Shown one piece after another: positions 17,907-27,205 of a stretch of DNA of 49,156 bases. The stretch is from Candidatus Thermoflexus tengchongensis (GTDB lineage: Bacteria; Chloroflexota; Anaerolineae; Thermoflexales; Thermoflexaceae). Every line of letters begins with the position of its first letter. Positions within the stretch are counted from its first letter, which is position 1. The stretch covers positions 1 to 49,156 of the forward strand of contig JAEVEX010000035.1 of the NCBI GenBank assembly GCA_016842085.1. The letters are read 5' to 3'. Both the position numbers and the translations under genes were made by a program. The notes beneath the pieces are model-generated. The model was given only the letters and a program-made list of their open reading frames with translations. It ran no database searches and was not told where the DNA came from.

Positions 17907-19229
17907 TTACCGGAAGAAGGGGAATGGAAAGCCGCCCCGGCCGGATTTCATCTGCTTCATCAGGCGCTGCAGCTGGCGGAACTCATTGAGCAGTTGATTG
18001 ACCTCCTGCACCGTGGTGCCGCTCCCGCGCGCAATCCGACGTTTGCGGCTGGCGTTGATGATCTCCGGATTGCGACGCTCCTCCGGCGTCATCGAGTTGA
18101 TGATGGCCTCGATGCGCTTGAACTGGCGATCCGCCTCCTCCGGGGAGACCATACGGGCGAGCTGCTGATAGCCCGGCAGCAGCTCCAGCAGCTGCGAGAG
18201 CGGACCCATCTTCCGCATCATCCGCAGCTGCTCCCGGAAATCCTCCAGCGTGAACTCGGCCCGCGCCAGTTTGCGAGCCATTTCCGCGGCCTTCTCCGCC
18301 TCCACGGCCTCCTGAGCCTTCTCAATCAGGGACAGCACATCCCCCATGCCCAGGATCCGGGAGGCCAGCCGCTCCGGCTGGAACGGCTCCAGCTGGTCCG
18401 GCTTCTCCCCCACCCCGATGAACTTGATGGGCACCCCGGTCACGGCCCGGATGCTGATGGCCGCCCCGCCCCGCGCGTCGCCATCCAGCTTGGTCAGGAT
18501 CAGACCCGTCAGCCCCAGGCGCTGATGGAACGCCTCGGCCACTCGCACCGCATCCTGCCCGGTCATGGCATCGACCACCAGCAGGATCTCCTCCGGCCGG
18601 ATCGCATCCCGAATGGCCTCCAGCTCCCGCATCATCTCGTCATCGATGTGGAGCCGGCCCGCCGTATCCAGGATCACCAGCGTATGCCCCTGCTCCCGAG
18701 CAAACCGCAGGCTGTGTCGGGCGATGGCGACCGGGTCCGCCTCCGGCCCTTCCTGGTAAACCGGGATGTTCAGCTGCCGCCCCAGGACCTCCAGCTGGGT
18801 GATGGCCGCTGGGCGGTAAACATCAGCGGCCACCAGGAGCGGCCGTTGCCCCGTTTTGCGCAAGCGCAGGGCCAGCTTCGCAGCAGTAGTGGTTTTCCCG
18901 GACCCCTGGAGGCCCACCAGCATCACGATATGGGGGGGAGATCCGGCCAGCCGGATCGGCGCCGGGGTCCCCAGGGTTTTCACCAGCTCCTCGTAGACGA
19001 TCTTGATCACCTGTTGCGCGGGAGTAAGGCTTCGGGCAACCTCCGCGCCCACCGCGCGTTCCCGTACCCGGGCCAGGAAGTCTCGAACGACGGTGTAATG
19101 AACATCCGCCTCCAGGAGGGCAAGGCGGATCTCCCGGAGGGCTGCATCGACATCGGCCTCCGTTAACACCCCCCGTCGCCCCAGGCGATCGAAGATCTGC
19201 TGGAATTTCTGGGTCAGCCCCTCAAACAT
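17907..19229 (-). CDS. ffh: Signal recognition particle GTPase Ffh (SRP54)
   Basis: A 440-residue protein that binds SRP RNA and signal sequences of nascent membrane proteins and delivers them to FtsY at the membrane. The N domain begins [19 protein letters not shown]. The GTPase domain has G1 [15 protein letters not shown] (106-120), DTAGR (188-192) and [12 protein letters not shown] (246-257). The Met-rich M domain (about 320-440) includes [16 protein letters not shown] and the RNA-binding [13 protein letters not shown]. It heads the ffh-rpsP-khpA-rimM cluster. A good promoter candidate lies just upstream. Confidence 0.98.
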   Translation of the reverse strand: MFEGLTQKFQQIFDRLGRRGVLTEADVDAALREIRLALLEADVHYTVVRDFLARVRERAVGAEVARSLTPAQQVIKIVYEELVKTLGTPAPIRLAGSPPHIVMLVGLQGSGKTTTAAKLALRLRKTGQRPLLVAADVYRPAAITQLEVLGRQLNIPVYQEGPEADPVAIARHSLRFAREQGHTLVILDTAGRLHIDDEMMRELEAIRDAIRPEEILLVVDAMTGQDAVRVAEAFHQRLGLTGLILTKLDGDARGGAAISIRAVTGVPIKFIGVGEKPDQLEPFQPERLASRILGMGDVLSLIEKAQEAVEAEKAAEMARKLARAEFTLEDFREQLRMMRKMGPLSQLLELLPGYQQLARMVSPEEADRQFKRIEAIINSMTPEERRNPEIINASRKRRIARGSGTTVQEVNQLLNEFRQLQRLMKQMKSGRGGFPFPFFR

Positions 19230-19268
19230 CCAGCCGCTCCATCCTGCCCGCCATATGCACGCCGGGAA

Positions 19269-19298
19269 ATTATATCACAATCCCCGGGATCCCTTGAA
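19269..19298 (-). promoter_or_regulatory. Promoter candidate for ffh
   Basis: On the minus strand a consensus TATAAT (19274-19269) is preceded by TG one base away (extended -10, TGATATAAT). A weak -35 (TTCAAG) lies 18 bases upstream. The predicted start would give a leader of about 35 bases to the ffh ATG at 19229. Confidence 0.6.
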
Positions 19299-19612
19299 AC
19301 CGGGAGGATACAAATGAACGTATGCCGTCCAGTTTCCATCCAGGTGGTGGAATGCCCCCTCCCCAAGCCTTTGGGCCTCAAGGAGGAAGAGATTCTTTGG
19401 GGCCAGGCCGGCCCCAAATCCCCTATGGGGAAGCCGACAGGGAAAACAAGGGCTGGCCCGGCCACCGAAGATGACCGGGCCAGCCCCAAAGCCGCTTTCT
19501 CCTCGCTCGCGGCCCCTCGGAACCAGGAGAGAAAAGGAACACCCAGCCTGATCCCAGCGGCCTCCGTCCTAACCGGTTCTCCAGAAGGGGTCAGCGGCAG
19601 CAGCGCGCGTCG
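19299..19612. other. Intergenic region downstream of nuoN
   Basis: About 310 bases between the ffh promoter and the nuoN stop. No gene is supported; an open frame on plus at 19314-19769 runs through hairpins and into nuoN antisense. It holds two palindromes: TTTGGGGCC-loop-GGCCCCAAA (19396-19418) and the nuo terminator stem (19450-19486). Confidence 0.6.
19441..19487 (-). terminator. Terminator of the nuo operon
   Basis: A perfect 12-bp stem (arms 19450-19461 and 19475-19486, GGGCTGGCCCGG / CCGGGCCAGCCC) with a 13-base loop. Read on the minus strand it is followed by CTTGTTTTCC, a T-rich tract as expected for intrinsic termination. It lies about 125 bases after the nuoN stop. Confidence 0.7.
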
Positions 19613-21025
19613 TCATAACGAAAGCCCGCCGAACATCAACCACAGAACACCCAGCAGAAGCGTCCCTACCCCGGTGAGGGCAACGGAGAGACGAACCCAG
19701 AGATCGGACTTCGGAAGGCGCGCCGGCTCCCCTGGACCCATCCACATCGCGACCACCACACGCAAATAGAAATAGGCGGAAATCACCGTGGTGAGGATGC
19801 CCACCATCACCAGGGCAATCCATCCAGCCTGCCAGGCCGCCGCGAACAGCAGGAGCTTGGCGAAGAAGCCAGCGGTGGGCGGCACGCCGATGAGGGAAAG
19901 CATAAAGAGAGCCATCGCCGTCCCGATCCCGGGTGCCCTCCGGGCGACTCCGGTATAGGCCCTGAACGATTGGTCCTCCCCTTCCGGGCCGACCATCCCC
20001 ACCGCCACCGCGAAGGCCCCCATGGTCGCCAGGGTGTAAGCCAGAAGGTAGAACATGAGGCCGGGCACGGCCAGGGCCGGGTCTCCCAGCAACCCCATGA
20101 GCAGATACCCGGCATGGGCGATGCTGGAATAGGCCATCAGCCGCTTGAAGTTGGACTGCATCAGAGCGACCCCGTTGCCCACCAGCATGGTCCCTGCAGC
20201 CATCAGCGCCACCGGGCCGCTCCACAGCGCTACGGCGGGCCCCAGCCCGACCAGGAACACCCGGATCAGCGCCGCCACAGCGGCGGTCTTGGTGGCCGCG
20301 GCCATAAAGCCGGTAACCGGTGTCGGCGCCCCCTCATAGACATCCGGGGTCCAGAGGTGAAAGGGCACCGCGGCCACCTTGAATCCCAGGGCCACCAGCA
20401 ACAGGGCGCCACCCATCCAGACCAGCGGTTGCGCCCCCGGATCCGGGTGCTTCAACCAGGCCGCCAGGTCGCTCAGGTTGGTCAGTCCCGTCCCCGCGAA
20501 GATCAACGCGATCCCAAACACCAGGAACGCCGAGGCGAAGGCGCCCAGCAGAAAATACTTCAGGGCTGCCTCCTCGGATTCCAGCCGGGGGCGGGCGAAG
20601 CCGGCCAGCACATACAGGGGGAAGGAAAGCCACTCCAGAGCGAGGAACACGATCAGCAGATCCGCGGCCACCGCCATCAGCAACATCCCGGCCGCGGCCA
20701 GCAGAAGGAACACGTAATACTCTCCTCGCTCCATCCCCTGATCCGCCAGATAATGCCGCGAGAGCAGGATGGCGAGCCCGGTCCCGATCAGGATGGTCAG
20801 GCTCAACCAGAACGCGGGCGGATCCCAGCGCACCATCCGATACAGGCCTTCGATCTCCTGGTGGCCGACCAGCGCGCCAACGGCTCCCAGCGTTAGCGCC
20901 GTGATCCCCAGCGCCCCCCAGGCCATTCCGGAGGCCGATCCCGGGCGCCGGAACGCCTCAACCAGCAACAACCCCAGAGCGCCTGCGGTCAAAATCAGAG
21001 TCGGCAGCAACGGCCACCACAGCAT
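19613..21025 (-). CDS. nuoN: NADH-quinone oxidoreductase subunit N
   Basis: A 470-residue antiporter-like membrane subunit of complex I, one of three proton-pumping modules. About 14 membrane segments are seen. Conserved features include EYYVFLLLAAAGMLLMA, ALEWLSFPLYVLAGF with its key Glu, the GFKVAAVPFHLWTPDVYEGAPTP-type segment with its key Lys and His (about 220-240), and SNFKRLMAYSSIAHAGYLLMG. ATG 21025 has GGGGAGAG upstream; a longer start at 21073 adds a polar leader unlike the family. It is the last gene of the operon and is followed by a terminator. Confidence 0.96.
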   Translation of the reverse strand: MLWWPLLPTLILTAGALGLLLVEAFRRPGSASGMAWGALGITALTLGAVGALVGHQEIEGLYRMVRWDPPAFWLSLTILIGTGLAILLSRHYLADQGMERGEYYVFLLLAAAGMLLMAVAADLLIVFLALEWLSFPLYVLAGFARPRLESEEAALKYFLLGAFASAFLVFGIALIFAGTGLTNLSDLAAWLKHPDPGAQPLVWMGGALLLVALGFKVAAVPFHLWTPDVYEGAPTPVTGFMAAATKTAAVAALIRVFLVGLGPAVALWSGPVALMAAGTMLVGNGVALMQSNFKRLMAYSSIAHAGYLLMGLLGDPALAVPGLMFYLLAYTLATMGAFAVAVGMVGPEGEDQSFRAYTGVARRAPGIGTAMALFMLSLIGVPPTAGFFAKLLLFAAAWQAGWIALVMVGILTTVISAYFYLRVVVAMWMGPGEPARLPKSDLWVRLSVALTGVGTLLLGVLWLMFGGLSL

Positions 21026-21114
21026 CCGTGCACGCTCTCCCCGTTGGTTTTCCCTTTGAGGTCTCGAAGGCAAGCAGGGCGCATCCCGCTCCTTCCCAGA
21101 CTCAAGCTGTCAGG

Positions 21115-22638
21115 TTAACGCACCGCCAGCGTCGCCTGAGTGAAGACCGACAGGCTTTGCTGGATCGAAGTCTGCATCGCCGCAAAGAAGGGCAATGGAT
21201 AGAGGCCGATCAGGATGATCAAGACCAGCAATGGAGCCATAATCGCCAGTTCCCGAACATGGAGATCGGGCAACCCCCGCCACCGGTCCTGCAACGGGCC
21301 GTGGAGCACGCGCATCAGCATCGTCAGAATGTAAATCGCCGCCAGCACGACCCCCAGGGCCGCTGCCGCCGTCAACCCGCGGGCCGCCGGGCCGAGCGCT
21401 GCGGATCCAAAGGCTCCCAGCAGGATCAGGAACTCCCCCACGAAGCCATTCAACCCGGGCAACCCCATCGAGGAGAGCCCCACCACCATGAGAATGCCTC
21501 CGTATACCGGAAGGACCTTCCACAACCCGCCCAGCTCCCGGAAATCCCGGGTGTGGGTTCGCTCATACAGCATCCCCACCAGCAGGAACAGCCCTCCGGT
21601 GCTCAGGCCGTGGTTGATCATCTGGAGGAGCGCCGCCTGCACGCCCAATGGGTTCAGCGCGGAGAGCCCCAGCATGACGAACCCCATATGGGAGACGCTG
21701 GAGAAGGCCACCAGACGCTTGAAGTCATCCTGGGCATAGGAAGCCAGCGCCCCATACAGGATCGCCACCACGGCAAGGAGGGCCAGAGGAACAGCCAGAT
21801 CCCGGGCAGCCACCGGGAACAGCGAGAAATTGAACCGCAGGAATCCGTAAGCCCCCATCTTCAACAGGAGGGCGGCCAGGATCACCGAGCCTGCTGTCGG
21901 GGCCTCCACATGGGCATCCGGCAGCCATGAATGGAAAGGCCACATCGGCACCTTAATGGCGAAGGCCAGCCCGAAGGCCAGAAACAGCCAGCGCTGGGCA
22001 GCCGGGGAAAGCAGCGGGCTCAAATGCGCGGCCATCCACACCGGATCGAAGGTCCCTGTCCCCGTGAGCGGACGCGAGAGGAGCCACAGCGCCACGATCG
22101 CCACCAGCATGAACACAGACCCGGCCATCGTATACAGGAAGAACTTGATCGCCGCGTAGATCCGTCGCGGGCCGCCCCAGATCCCGATCAGCAGGGTCAT
22201 GGGGACCAGGGTGAATTCCCAGAAGACATAAAACAGCAAAAGATCCAGGGCGAGGAACACCCCCAGCACCCCTGTCTCCAGCAACAGCATCAGCGTCATA
22301 TATTCCTTCACCCGCTCCTCAATCGACCATGAGGCCATCAGGGCGAGGGGGAAGATCAGCGCGGTGAGCAGAACCAGCCACAGGCTGATCCCATCCACCC
22401 CCACCCGATAAGCCGCCCCGATGGATGGCGCCCAGTCCCAGTGATGGACAAACTGGGGGCCGGGTTGGGAGAGATCGAATCCGGATAGAAGCCCCAGCCC
22501 CAGCGCCAGGACGCCCAGGCTGGTTCCCAGCGCAACCCAGCGGATGGTCCCCACACGTTCCCGAGGGATCCCCAGGATCACCAGGGCCCCGATCAGAGGG
22601 AGGAGCAGCATCCACGTCAAGATGGGGAAGCTCGCCAT
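21115..22638 (-). CDS. nuoM: NADH-quinone oxidoreductase subunit M
   Basis: A 507-residue antiporter-like complex I subunit. Landmarks are YRVGVDGISLWLVLLTALI, YVFWEFTLVPMTLLIGIWGG with the key Glu of transmembrane helix 5, the KVPMWPFHSWLPDAHVEAPT segment, and DDFKRLVAFSSVSHMGFVMLG. AGGGAGCGG precedes the ATG at 22638. It lies between nuoL (gap 13 bases) and nuoN. Length and motif order are standard. Confidence 0.97.
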   Translation of the reverse strand: MASFPILTWMLLLPLIGALVILGIPRERVGTIRWVALGTSLGVLALGLGLLSGFDLSQPGPQFVHHWDWAPSIGAAYRVGVDGISLWLVLLTALIFPLALMASWSIEERVKEYMTLMLLLETGVLGVFLALDLLLFYVFWEFTLVPMTLLIGIWGGPRRIYAAIKFFLYTMAGSVFMLVAIVALWLLSRPLTGTGTFDPVWMAAHLSPLLSPAAQRWLFLAFGLAFAIKVPMWPFHSWLPDAHVEAPTAGSVILAALLLKMGAYGFLRFNFSLFPVAARDLAVPLALLAVVAILYGALASYAQDDFKRLVAFSSVSHMGFVMLGLSALNPLGVQAALLQMINHGLSTGGLFLLVGMLYERTHTRDFRELGGLWKVLPVYGGILMVVGLSSMGLPGLNGFVGEFLILLGAFGSAALGPAARGLTAAAALGVVLAAIYILTMLMRVLHGPLQDRWRGLPDLHVRELAIMAPLLVLIILIGLYPLPFFAAMQTSIQQSLSVFTQATLAVR

Positions 22639-22651
22639 CCGTTTCCGCTCC

Positions 22652-24577
22652 CTATCGCAGCATCCAGAGGATGTAGAACATCAGAAGAACCGCGCCGATC
22701 AGCACCGAGAGGCCATACTGGCGCACGTAGCCGCTGCTCCAGCGGCGCACCCTTCCCGCCGCCGATTGCACCAGGCGGGCCAGACCGTTGACCGCCCCAT
22801 CGATCCCATACGGCTCCACCACTTCCGCCACCCCCCTCGCCACCTTTTCGAAGGGCCGAACGAAGAGGAAATCATAGAGCTCATCGACATAGAGCTTTCG
22901 GGTCAACGCCGTGAAGAAACCCCGAAGCACGGGGCGCAACGGGTCCTCCACCCCCTCCGGCCATGCCTGAGGACGGTAAATCGCCCACGCGGCCCCGATC
23001 CCGGCCAGGGCGATCAGGGTGGCCAGCAGCGCCTGTTCCGGGTGGAAAACCGGTGGATGCTCGGGCTCCAGCCAGGCGCTCAGGGCGCCCAACCCCGGCG
23101 CGTTGATCCAGCCCGCCACAACGGAGAAGAACGCGAAAATCCCCAGAGGCACCGTCATCACCGCCGGGCTCTCATGGGCATGGGCGGCCGCATGGCTTCG
23201 GGGGGAGCCCGCGAAAACCATCCCCACCTGACGGGTCATATAGAACGCGGTGAGGAAAGCGGCCCCCAGCAGAAGCCCATAGGCCAGCGTCGCCCATCCC
23301 CCGATTCCCCTCAAGGAGATCAGGATCTCATCCTTGCTCCAGAACCCGGCCAGCGGGGGAAGCCCCGCCAGGGCCGCCGCCCCGATCCCATACGTCCAGA
23401 AGGTGAGGGGCATCCGCTGGGCCAATCCCCCCATCCGGCGCATGTCGTTGGGATCAAAAGGCGAGGGATCGCCGGGATGGCGGTGGGCATGCTCCAGGGC
23501 GTGGATGACGGAGCCTGCCCCCAGGAAGAGCAGGGCTTTAAAGAAGGCGTGAGTGCCCAGATGGAAGATCGCGGCCCCAACCGCCCCGGCTCCCGCAGCC
23601 GCCACCATGTAGCCCAGCTGGGAGATCGTCGAGAAGGCCAGCACCCGCTTGATATCGAACTGGCCGACGGCGATCAGGGCGGCCCACAGCGCCGTCACCG
23701 CCCCGATCAGCGTCACCACCCCCTGGACGAAGGGCGCCATCGCGAAGAGAGGATGGGCCCGGGCGATCAGGTAAACCCCCGCCGTGACCATGGTCGCCGC
23801 ATGGATCAGCGCCGAGACCGGGGTGGGGCCGGCCATCGCATCGGGCAACCAGACATACAGCGGGATCTGGGCGCTTTTGCCCGTCACCCCCGCAAACAGG
23901 AGCAGGGTGATCAGGGTGACCACCCCCGCCTCCACCGCCCTGTGTTCCACCGCCTCAAAAATCGGCCCGTAGCGGAACGTGCCGAACGTCCAGAAGAGCA
24001 GCAACAGGCCCAGCGTGAAGCCGAAATCCCCGATGCGGTTCACAATGAACGCCTTGCGGCCCGCCCAGGCGTTATAGGGGACCTCGAACCAGAAGCCGAT
24101 CAGGAGATAGGAGCAGAGCCCCACCAGCTCCCAGCCCACGAAAAGAACAAGGAAGTTGTCGGCCAGGACCAGGAGGAGCATGGAGGCCAGGAACAGGTTC
24201 AGGAACATGAAGAAGCGGCGGATATGGGGATCGCCCGCCATGTAGCCAATCGAGTAAACATGGATCAGCGTCCCCACCAGGGTTACGATCAGCGCCATGG
24301 CGGTGGAGAGGGGATCGATCCGTAATCCCACCTCCGCCGTCAATGGGGGAACGATCGCCCAGCGGTAGAGGCTGACTTCCACCAGCCGGGCCTCCGGCGG
24401 GCGGGCCAGCAGGGCCGCGAAGACCAGAACGGACATCCCGAAGGATGCCGCCGCGGCCATCGAGGCCACCACCCCAACCGTTCGCTCCCGGGTCTGACCG
24501 GTGGAAATCAGGTTGATCAGAAACCCGAGCAATGGAAAGGCAATGATCAGCCAGGACCACTCGAACAGCGCTCCCAT
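22652..24577 (-). CDS. nuoL: NADH-quinone oxidoreductase subunit L
   Basis: A 641-residue antiporter-like complex I subunit, distal in the membrane arm. Conserved segments: LRIDPLSTAMALIVTLVGTL, the FLVLFVGWELVGLCSYLLIG region with its key Glu, KSAQIPLYVWLPDAMAGPTP, HAATMVTAGVYLI and DIKRVLAFSTISQLGYM. The C-terminal part contains the long lateral-helix region (about 520-610) including LTRKLYVDELYDFLFV. GAGGAG precedes the ATG. All expected charged residues of the proton channel region appear to be present. Confidence 0.97.
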   Translation of the reverse strand: MGALFEWSWLIIAFPLLGFLINLISTGQTRERTVGVVASMAAAASFGMSVLVFAALLARPPEARLVEVSLYRWAIVPPLTAEVGLRIDPLSTAMALIVTLVGTLIHVYSIGYMAGDPHIRRFFMFLNLFLASMLLLVLADNFLVLFVGWELVGLCSYLLIGFWFEVPYNAWAGRKAFIVNRIGDFGFTLGLLLLFWTFGTFRYGPIFEAVEHRAVEAGVVTLITLLLFAGVTGKSAQIPLYVWLPDAMAGPTPVSALIHAATMVTAGVYLIARAHPLFAMAPFVQGVVTLIGAVTALWAALIAVGQFDIKRVLAFSTISQLGYMVAAAGAGAVGAAIFHLGTHAFFKALLFLGAGSVIHALEHAHRHPGDPSPFDPNDMRRMGGLAQRMPLTFWTYGIGAAALAGLPPLAGFWSKDEILISLRGIGGWATLAYGLLLGAAFLTAFYMTRQVGMVFAGSPRSHAAAHAHESPAVMTVPLGIFAFFSVVAGWINAPGLGALSAWLEPEHPPVFHPEQALLATLIALAGIGAAWAIYRPQAWPEGVEDPLRPVLRGFFTALTRKLYVDELYDFLFVRPFEKVARGVAEVVEPYGIDGAVNGLARLVQSAAGRVRRWSSGYVRQYGLSVLIGAVLLMFYILWMLR

Positions 24578-24678
24578 TCCGGGCTCCTCGCGGCTGGTTC
24601 GATCTCGGAAAGCTTGAGCGGAGCACTTCCGGCGTCCTGCCCAAACCCGCCGAAAACATCCTCAGGGTTTAGACCGTT

Positions 24679-24981
24679 TCAGCCTCGCAAGCTGCTCAGC
24701 TCATCCACGTTCGTGGTCTTCTTGGTGCGGAAAATCGCGACCATCAGGGCGAGGCCCACCGCCACTTCCGCGGCGGCCACGGTTAATACAAAAAAGACAG
24801 TCAGCTGGCCCTCCAGGAGGCCACGGTAGCGGGAAGCAGCCACGAAGGCCAGGCCCGCCGCATTCAGCATCAGCTCCACGCACATAAAAACGATCAACGC
24901 GTTCCGGCGAACCAGAAAGCCGACGGCGCCGATTCCGAAGAGGATCGCGCTGAGGGCCAGATAATGGGTCAGCGTGACCAT
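24679..24981 (-). CDS. nuoK: NADH-quinone oxidoreductase subunit K
   Basis: A 100-residue complex I membrane subunit with three transmembrane helices. Family signature: [21 protein letters not shown] (its conserved Glu in CVELMLN) and [17 protein letters not shown] with the second conserved Glu, both central to proton transfer. The start was placed at 24981, where ATG overlaps the nuoJ stop by one base (TAATG); the open frame extends far upstream without conserved content. The C-terminus, about ten residues ([10 protein letters not shown]), matches usual lengths. Confidence 0.95.
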   Translation of the reverse strand: MVTLTHYLALSAILFGIGAVGFLVRRNALIVFMCVELMLNAAGLAFVAASRYRGLLEGQLTVFFVLTVAAAEVAVGLALMVAIFRTKKTTNVDELSSLRG

Positions 24982-25493
24982 TACTTCCCCTCCGATCGGG
25001 AATCCCGGGCCAGCACCACCACGCCTACCATGGCGATGAGCAGGAGGATCGACGTGATTTCGAAAGGAAGCACATAAGTCGTGAGCAGCCGCTCTCCGAT
25101 GGTCGCGGGATCCCCCAGGGGGGCCGGAAGGCTCCCGGCGGGTGCCAGGCCTGCCGGCGTCTGGAGAAAAGCGAACAGCGCGCCTCCGATCAGCGCGGCT
25201 CCCATGGCCCCGGCCAGCGGGGCCTGCCAGCGGAGGCCGGTCGCTCCTCCAACCCGTTCCGCCCCCAGCATCATGATCACGAACAGGAACAGCACCATCA
25301 CCGCCCCCGCGTAAACCGCGATCTGAACCATCGCCACAAAGGGGGCGCCCAGCAGAAGATAGAACACCGCCACCACCACCAGGTTCAGCACCAGGAACAG
25401 CGCGCTGTGCACCGCATTCCTCGTGATCACCATGGCCAGAGCCGTGGCGATGGCGATCCCGGCCAGCAGGTAGAACACGATCAGCTCCCCCAA
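24981..25493 (-). CDS. nuoJ: NADH-quinone oxidoreductase subunit J
   Basis: A 170-residue complex I membrane subunit with five helices. Conserved: [20 protein letters not shown] and the helix-3 pi-bulge region [20 protein letters not shown]. The likely start is TTG at 25493 with GGAGG five bases upstream, an unusual start codon among its neighbours. Its stop overlaps the nuoK ATG by one base. An Ala/Pro-rich loop between helices 3 and 4 or thereabouts is somewhat variable, as in other bacteria. Confidence 0.94.
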   Translation of the reverse strand: MGELIVFYLLAGIAIATALAMVITRNAVHSALFLVLNLVVVAVFYLLLGAPFVAMVQIAVYAGAVMVLFLFVIMMLGAERVGGATGLRWQAPLAGAMGAALIGGALFAFLQTPAGLAPAGSLPAPLGDPATIGERLLTTYVLPFEITSILLLIAMVGVVVLARDSRSEGK

Positions 25494-25563
25494 GAGAACC
25501 TCCGACTCTGAGTTTGAAAGCAGAGCTCCCCCCTGGGAGGTTTCCGGGCAATCCCTCCGGTTC

Positions 25564-26088
25564 CTAAATCGGCTCGTTCACCAGCCCTTCCTCCCAGATG
25601 GAACGCGTGCGCAGGGACGGATCCGTGGTCCGCTGGGGGGTGCCCGGCACGCCCGGCGGGGGCGGCACCAGCAGCTGCGCCTTGGTGACAATAAAGGACT
25701 CCCGCGTATAGCCCGCCGGCGGGATCTTATCGGTCAGGACGATGGCGTTGGTTGGACAGGCGTCCTCACAGTAGCCGCAGAAGATGCAACGCAACAGGTT
25801 GATCTCATAGACCTTCGCGTAACGCTCGCCCGGGGAGTAACGCTCCTCATCCGTGTTCTCCCCCGCCTCCACGTAAATAGCGTCCGCCGGGCAGGCGGCG
25901 GCGCATAAAGCGCACCCGATGCAGCGTTCCAGCCCGTTGCTGTAGCGACGCAGCTCGTGCACCCCTTTGAAGCGCACCCGCAGGGGCCGCTTCACCTCAG
26001 GGTAGGGATACGTCACCGGGCCTCGCAGGTTGGTCTGGACGAACTCCTGAAGGGTCGTCCACAATCCCCGGAACAATTCCATTACCAT
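25564..26088 (-). CDS. nuoI: NADH-quinone oxidoreductase subunit I (2x 4Fe-4S ferredoxin)
   Basis: A 174-residue subunit that carries clusters N6a and N6b in the peripheral arm. Two CxxCxxCxxxCP motifs are intact: CIGCALCAAACP (Cys56, 59, 62, 66) and CIFCGYCEDACP (Cys101, 104, 107, 111). The membrane-proximal N-terminus includes PEVKRPLRVRFKGVHELRRY. ATG 26088 is chosen; a second ATG at 26082 is equally plausible, while the upstream frame to 26172 has no conserved content. It is flanked by nuoH and nuoJ in standard order. Confidence 0.96.
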   Translation of the reverse strand: MVMELFRGLWTTLQEFVQTNLRGPVTYPYPEVKRPLRVRFKGVHELRRYSNGLERCIGCALCAAACPADAIYVEAGENTDEERYSPGERYAKVYEINLLRCIFCGYCEDACPTNAIVLTDKIPPAGYTRESFIVTKAQLLVPPPPGVPGTPQRTTDPSLRTRSIWEEGLVNEPI

Positions 26089-26206
26089 TGGATCACCCCG
26101 CTTCCAGAGCAAAAGGTTTTGGGACAAAGCAAGCGCATGACGCAAGCACACCCGGTAGGGCCGATCTCCCATCCGCGTAAGGCAAGGGCCTGTCCCAACT
26201 TCTGGC

Positions 26207-27205
26207 TCAGGCCGTTAAGGCCACCACCACCGCTGTCCCCATCACATTCGCCAGAGAAAGCGGCAGCAGCACCTTCCACCCCAGGGCCATCAGCTGGTCA
26301 TACCGGATCCGGGGGAGCGTGGCCCGGATCCAGATCATCAAGAAGATGAGAAGAGCGACCTTCAGGGTGAAGTAAACCACCCCCAGGGCCGGATAGTGGT
26401 CCACGAAGGGGCCCAGGTATCCGCCCAGGAAGAAGGTGGTCATCAGGGCGCTGAAACCGATCATTTTCACGTATTCAGCCATGAAGAAGAGGGCGAACTT
26501 CATGCTGCTGTATTCCGTAAGATAACCCGCTGTCAGCTCCTGTTCCGCTTCCACCAGGTCGAAGGGCGCTCGCTTGATCTCCGCCAGGCCGGTAATGAAG
26601 AAGATGATCGCCGCCAGCGGCTGGAGGAAGAGCAGCCACCCATTGCGCTGAGCCTCCACGATCCCGCTCACCTGGAGGGTCCCCGTGGTCAGCACCACGC
26701 TCACGATCGCCAGCCCCATCGCCAGCTCGTAGCTGATCATCTGGGCCGAGGCCCGGATCCCCCCCAGCAGCGCGTATTTATTGTTCGACGCCCAGCCGGC
26801 CAGGGTGATCCCATACACGCTGATCGAGGTGATGGCCACAATATAGAGGACCCCCACGTTGACATCCGTCAGCTGGAGACGGGTTCGATACCCGAACAGG
26901 GTCAGCTCCGGACCAAAAGGGATCACGGCGAAGATCAGGATGGCGGGGATCAGGGTGATCAGCGGCGCCAGCACAAAAAGGGCGCGATCCGCGTATTCCG
27001 GGATGAAATCCTCTTTGAAAAACAGCTTCACGGCATCGGCCAGCGGCTGGAGCAACCCATAAGGGCCCGCCCGGTTCGGCCCGATCCGGGCCTGGAAATC
27101 GGCCACCAGCTTGCGCTCCGCCAGGGTGAGATAGGCGAAACCGGTCAGCAACAGCAGAACCAGGATCGCGCTCTTGATGATCGCCTCAACGAGGAAGGGC
27201 ACCAT
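26207..27205 (-). CDS. nuoH: NADH-quinone oxidoreductase subunit H
   Basis: A 332-residue membrane subunit that forms much of the quinone-binding chamber. Family signatures include [37 protein letters not shown], the [12 protein letters not shown] segment and [20 protein letters not shown], with their conserved acidic residues, and [15 protein letters not shown] near the C-terminus. ATG 27205 lies 20 bases inside the end of nuoG, so the genes overlap. An upstream start at 27331 gives a Cys/Arg-rich leader that is an out-of-frame reading of nuoG. Confidence 0.97.
   Translation of the reverse strand: MVPFLVEAIIKSAILVLLLLTGFAYLTLAERKLVADFQARIGPNRAGPYGLLQPLADAVKLFFKEDFIPEYADRALFVLAPLITLIPAILIFAVIPFGPELTLFGYRTRLQLTDVNVGVLYIVAITSISVYGITLAGWASNNKYALLGGIRASAQMISYELAMGLAIVSVVLTTGTLQVSGIVEAQRNGWLLFLQPLAAIIFFITGLAEIKRAPFDLVEAEQELTAGYLTEYSSMKFALFFMAEYVKMIGFSALMTTFFLGGYLGPFVDHYPALGVVYFTLKVALLIFLMIWIRATLPRIRYDQLMALGWKVLLPLSLANVMGTAVVVALTA

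Noticed and set aside
19314-19769. Plus-strand open frame of 151 codons after ffh promoter region
   Set aside because: It runs through two strong hairpins, including the nuo terminator, and into nuoN antisense; composition is not protein-like.
22544-24325. Plus-strand open frame of 593 codons
   Set aside because: Antisense to nuoL; the translation is His/Arg/Gln/Pro-rich and resembles none of the known families.
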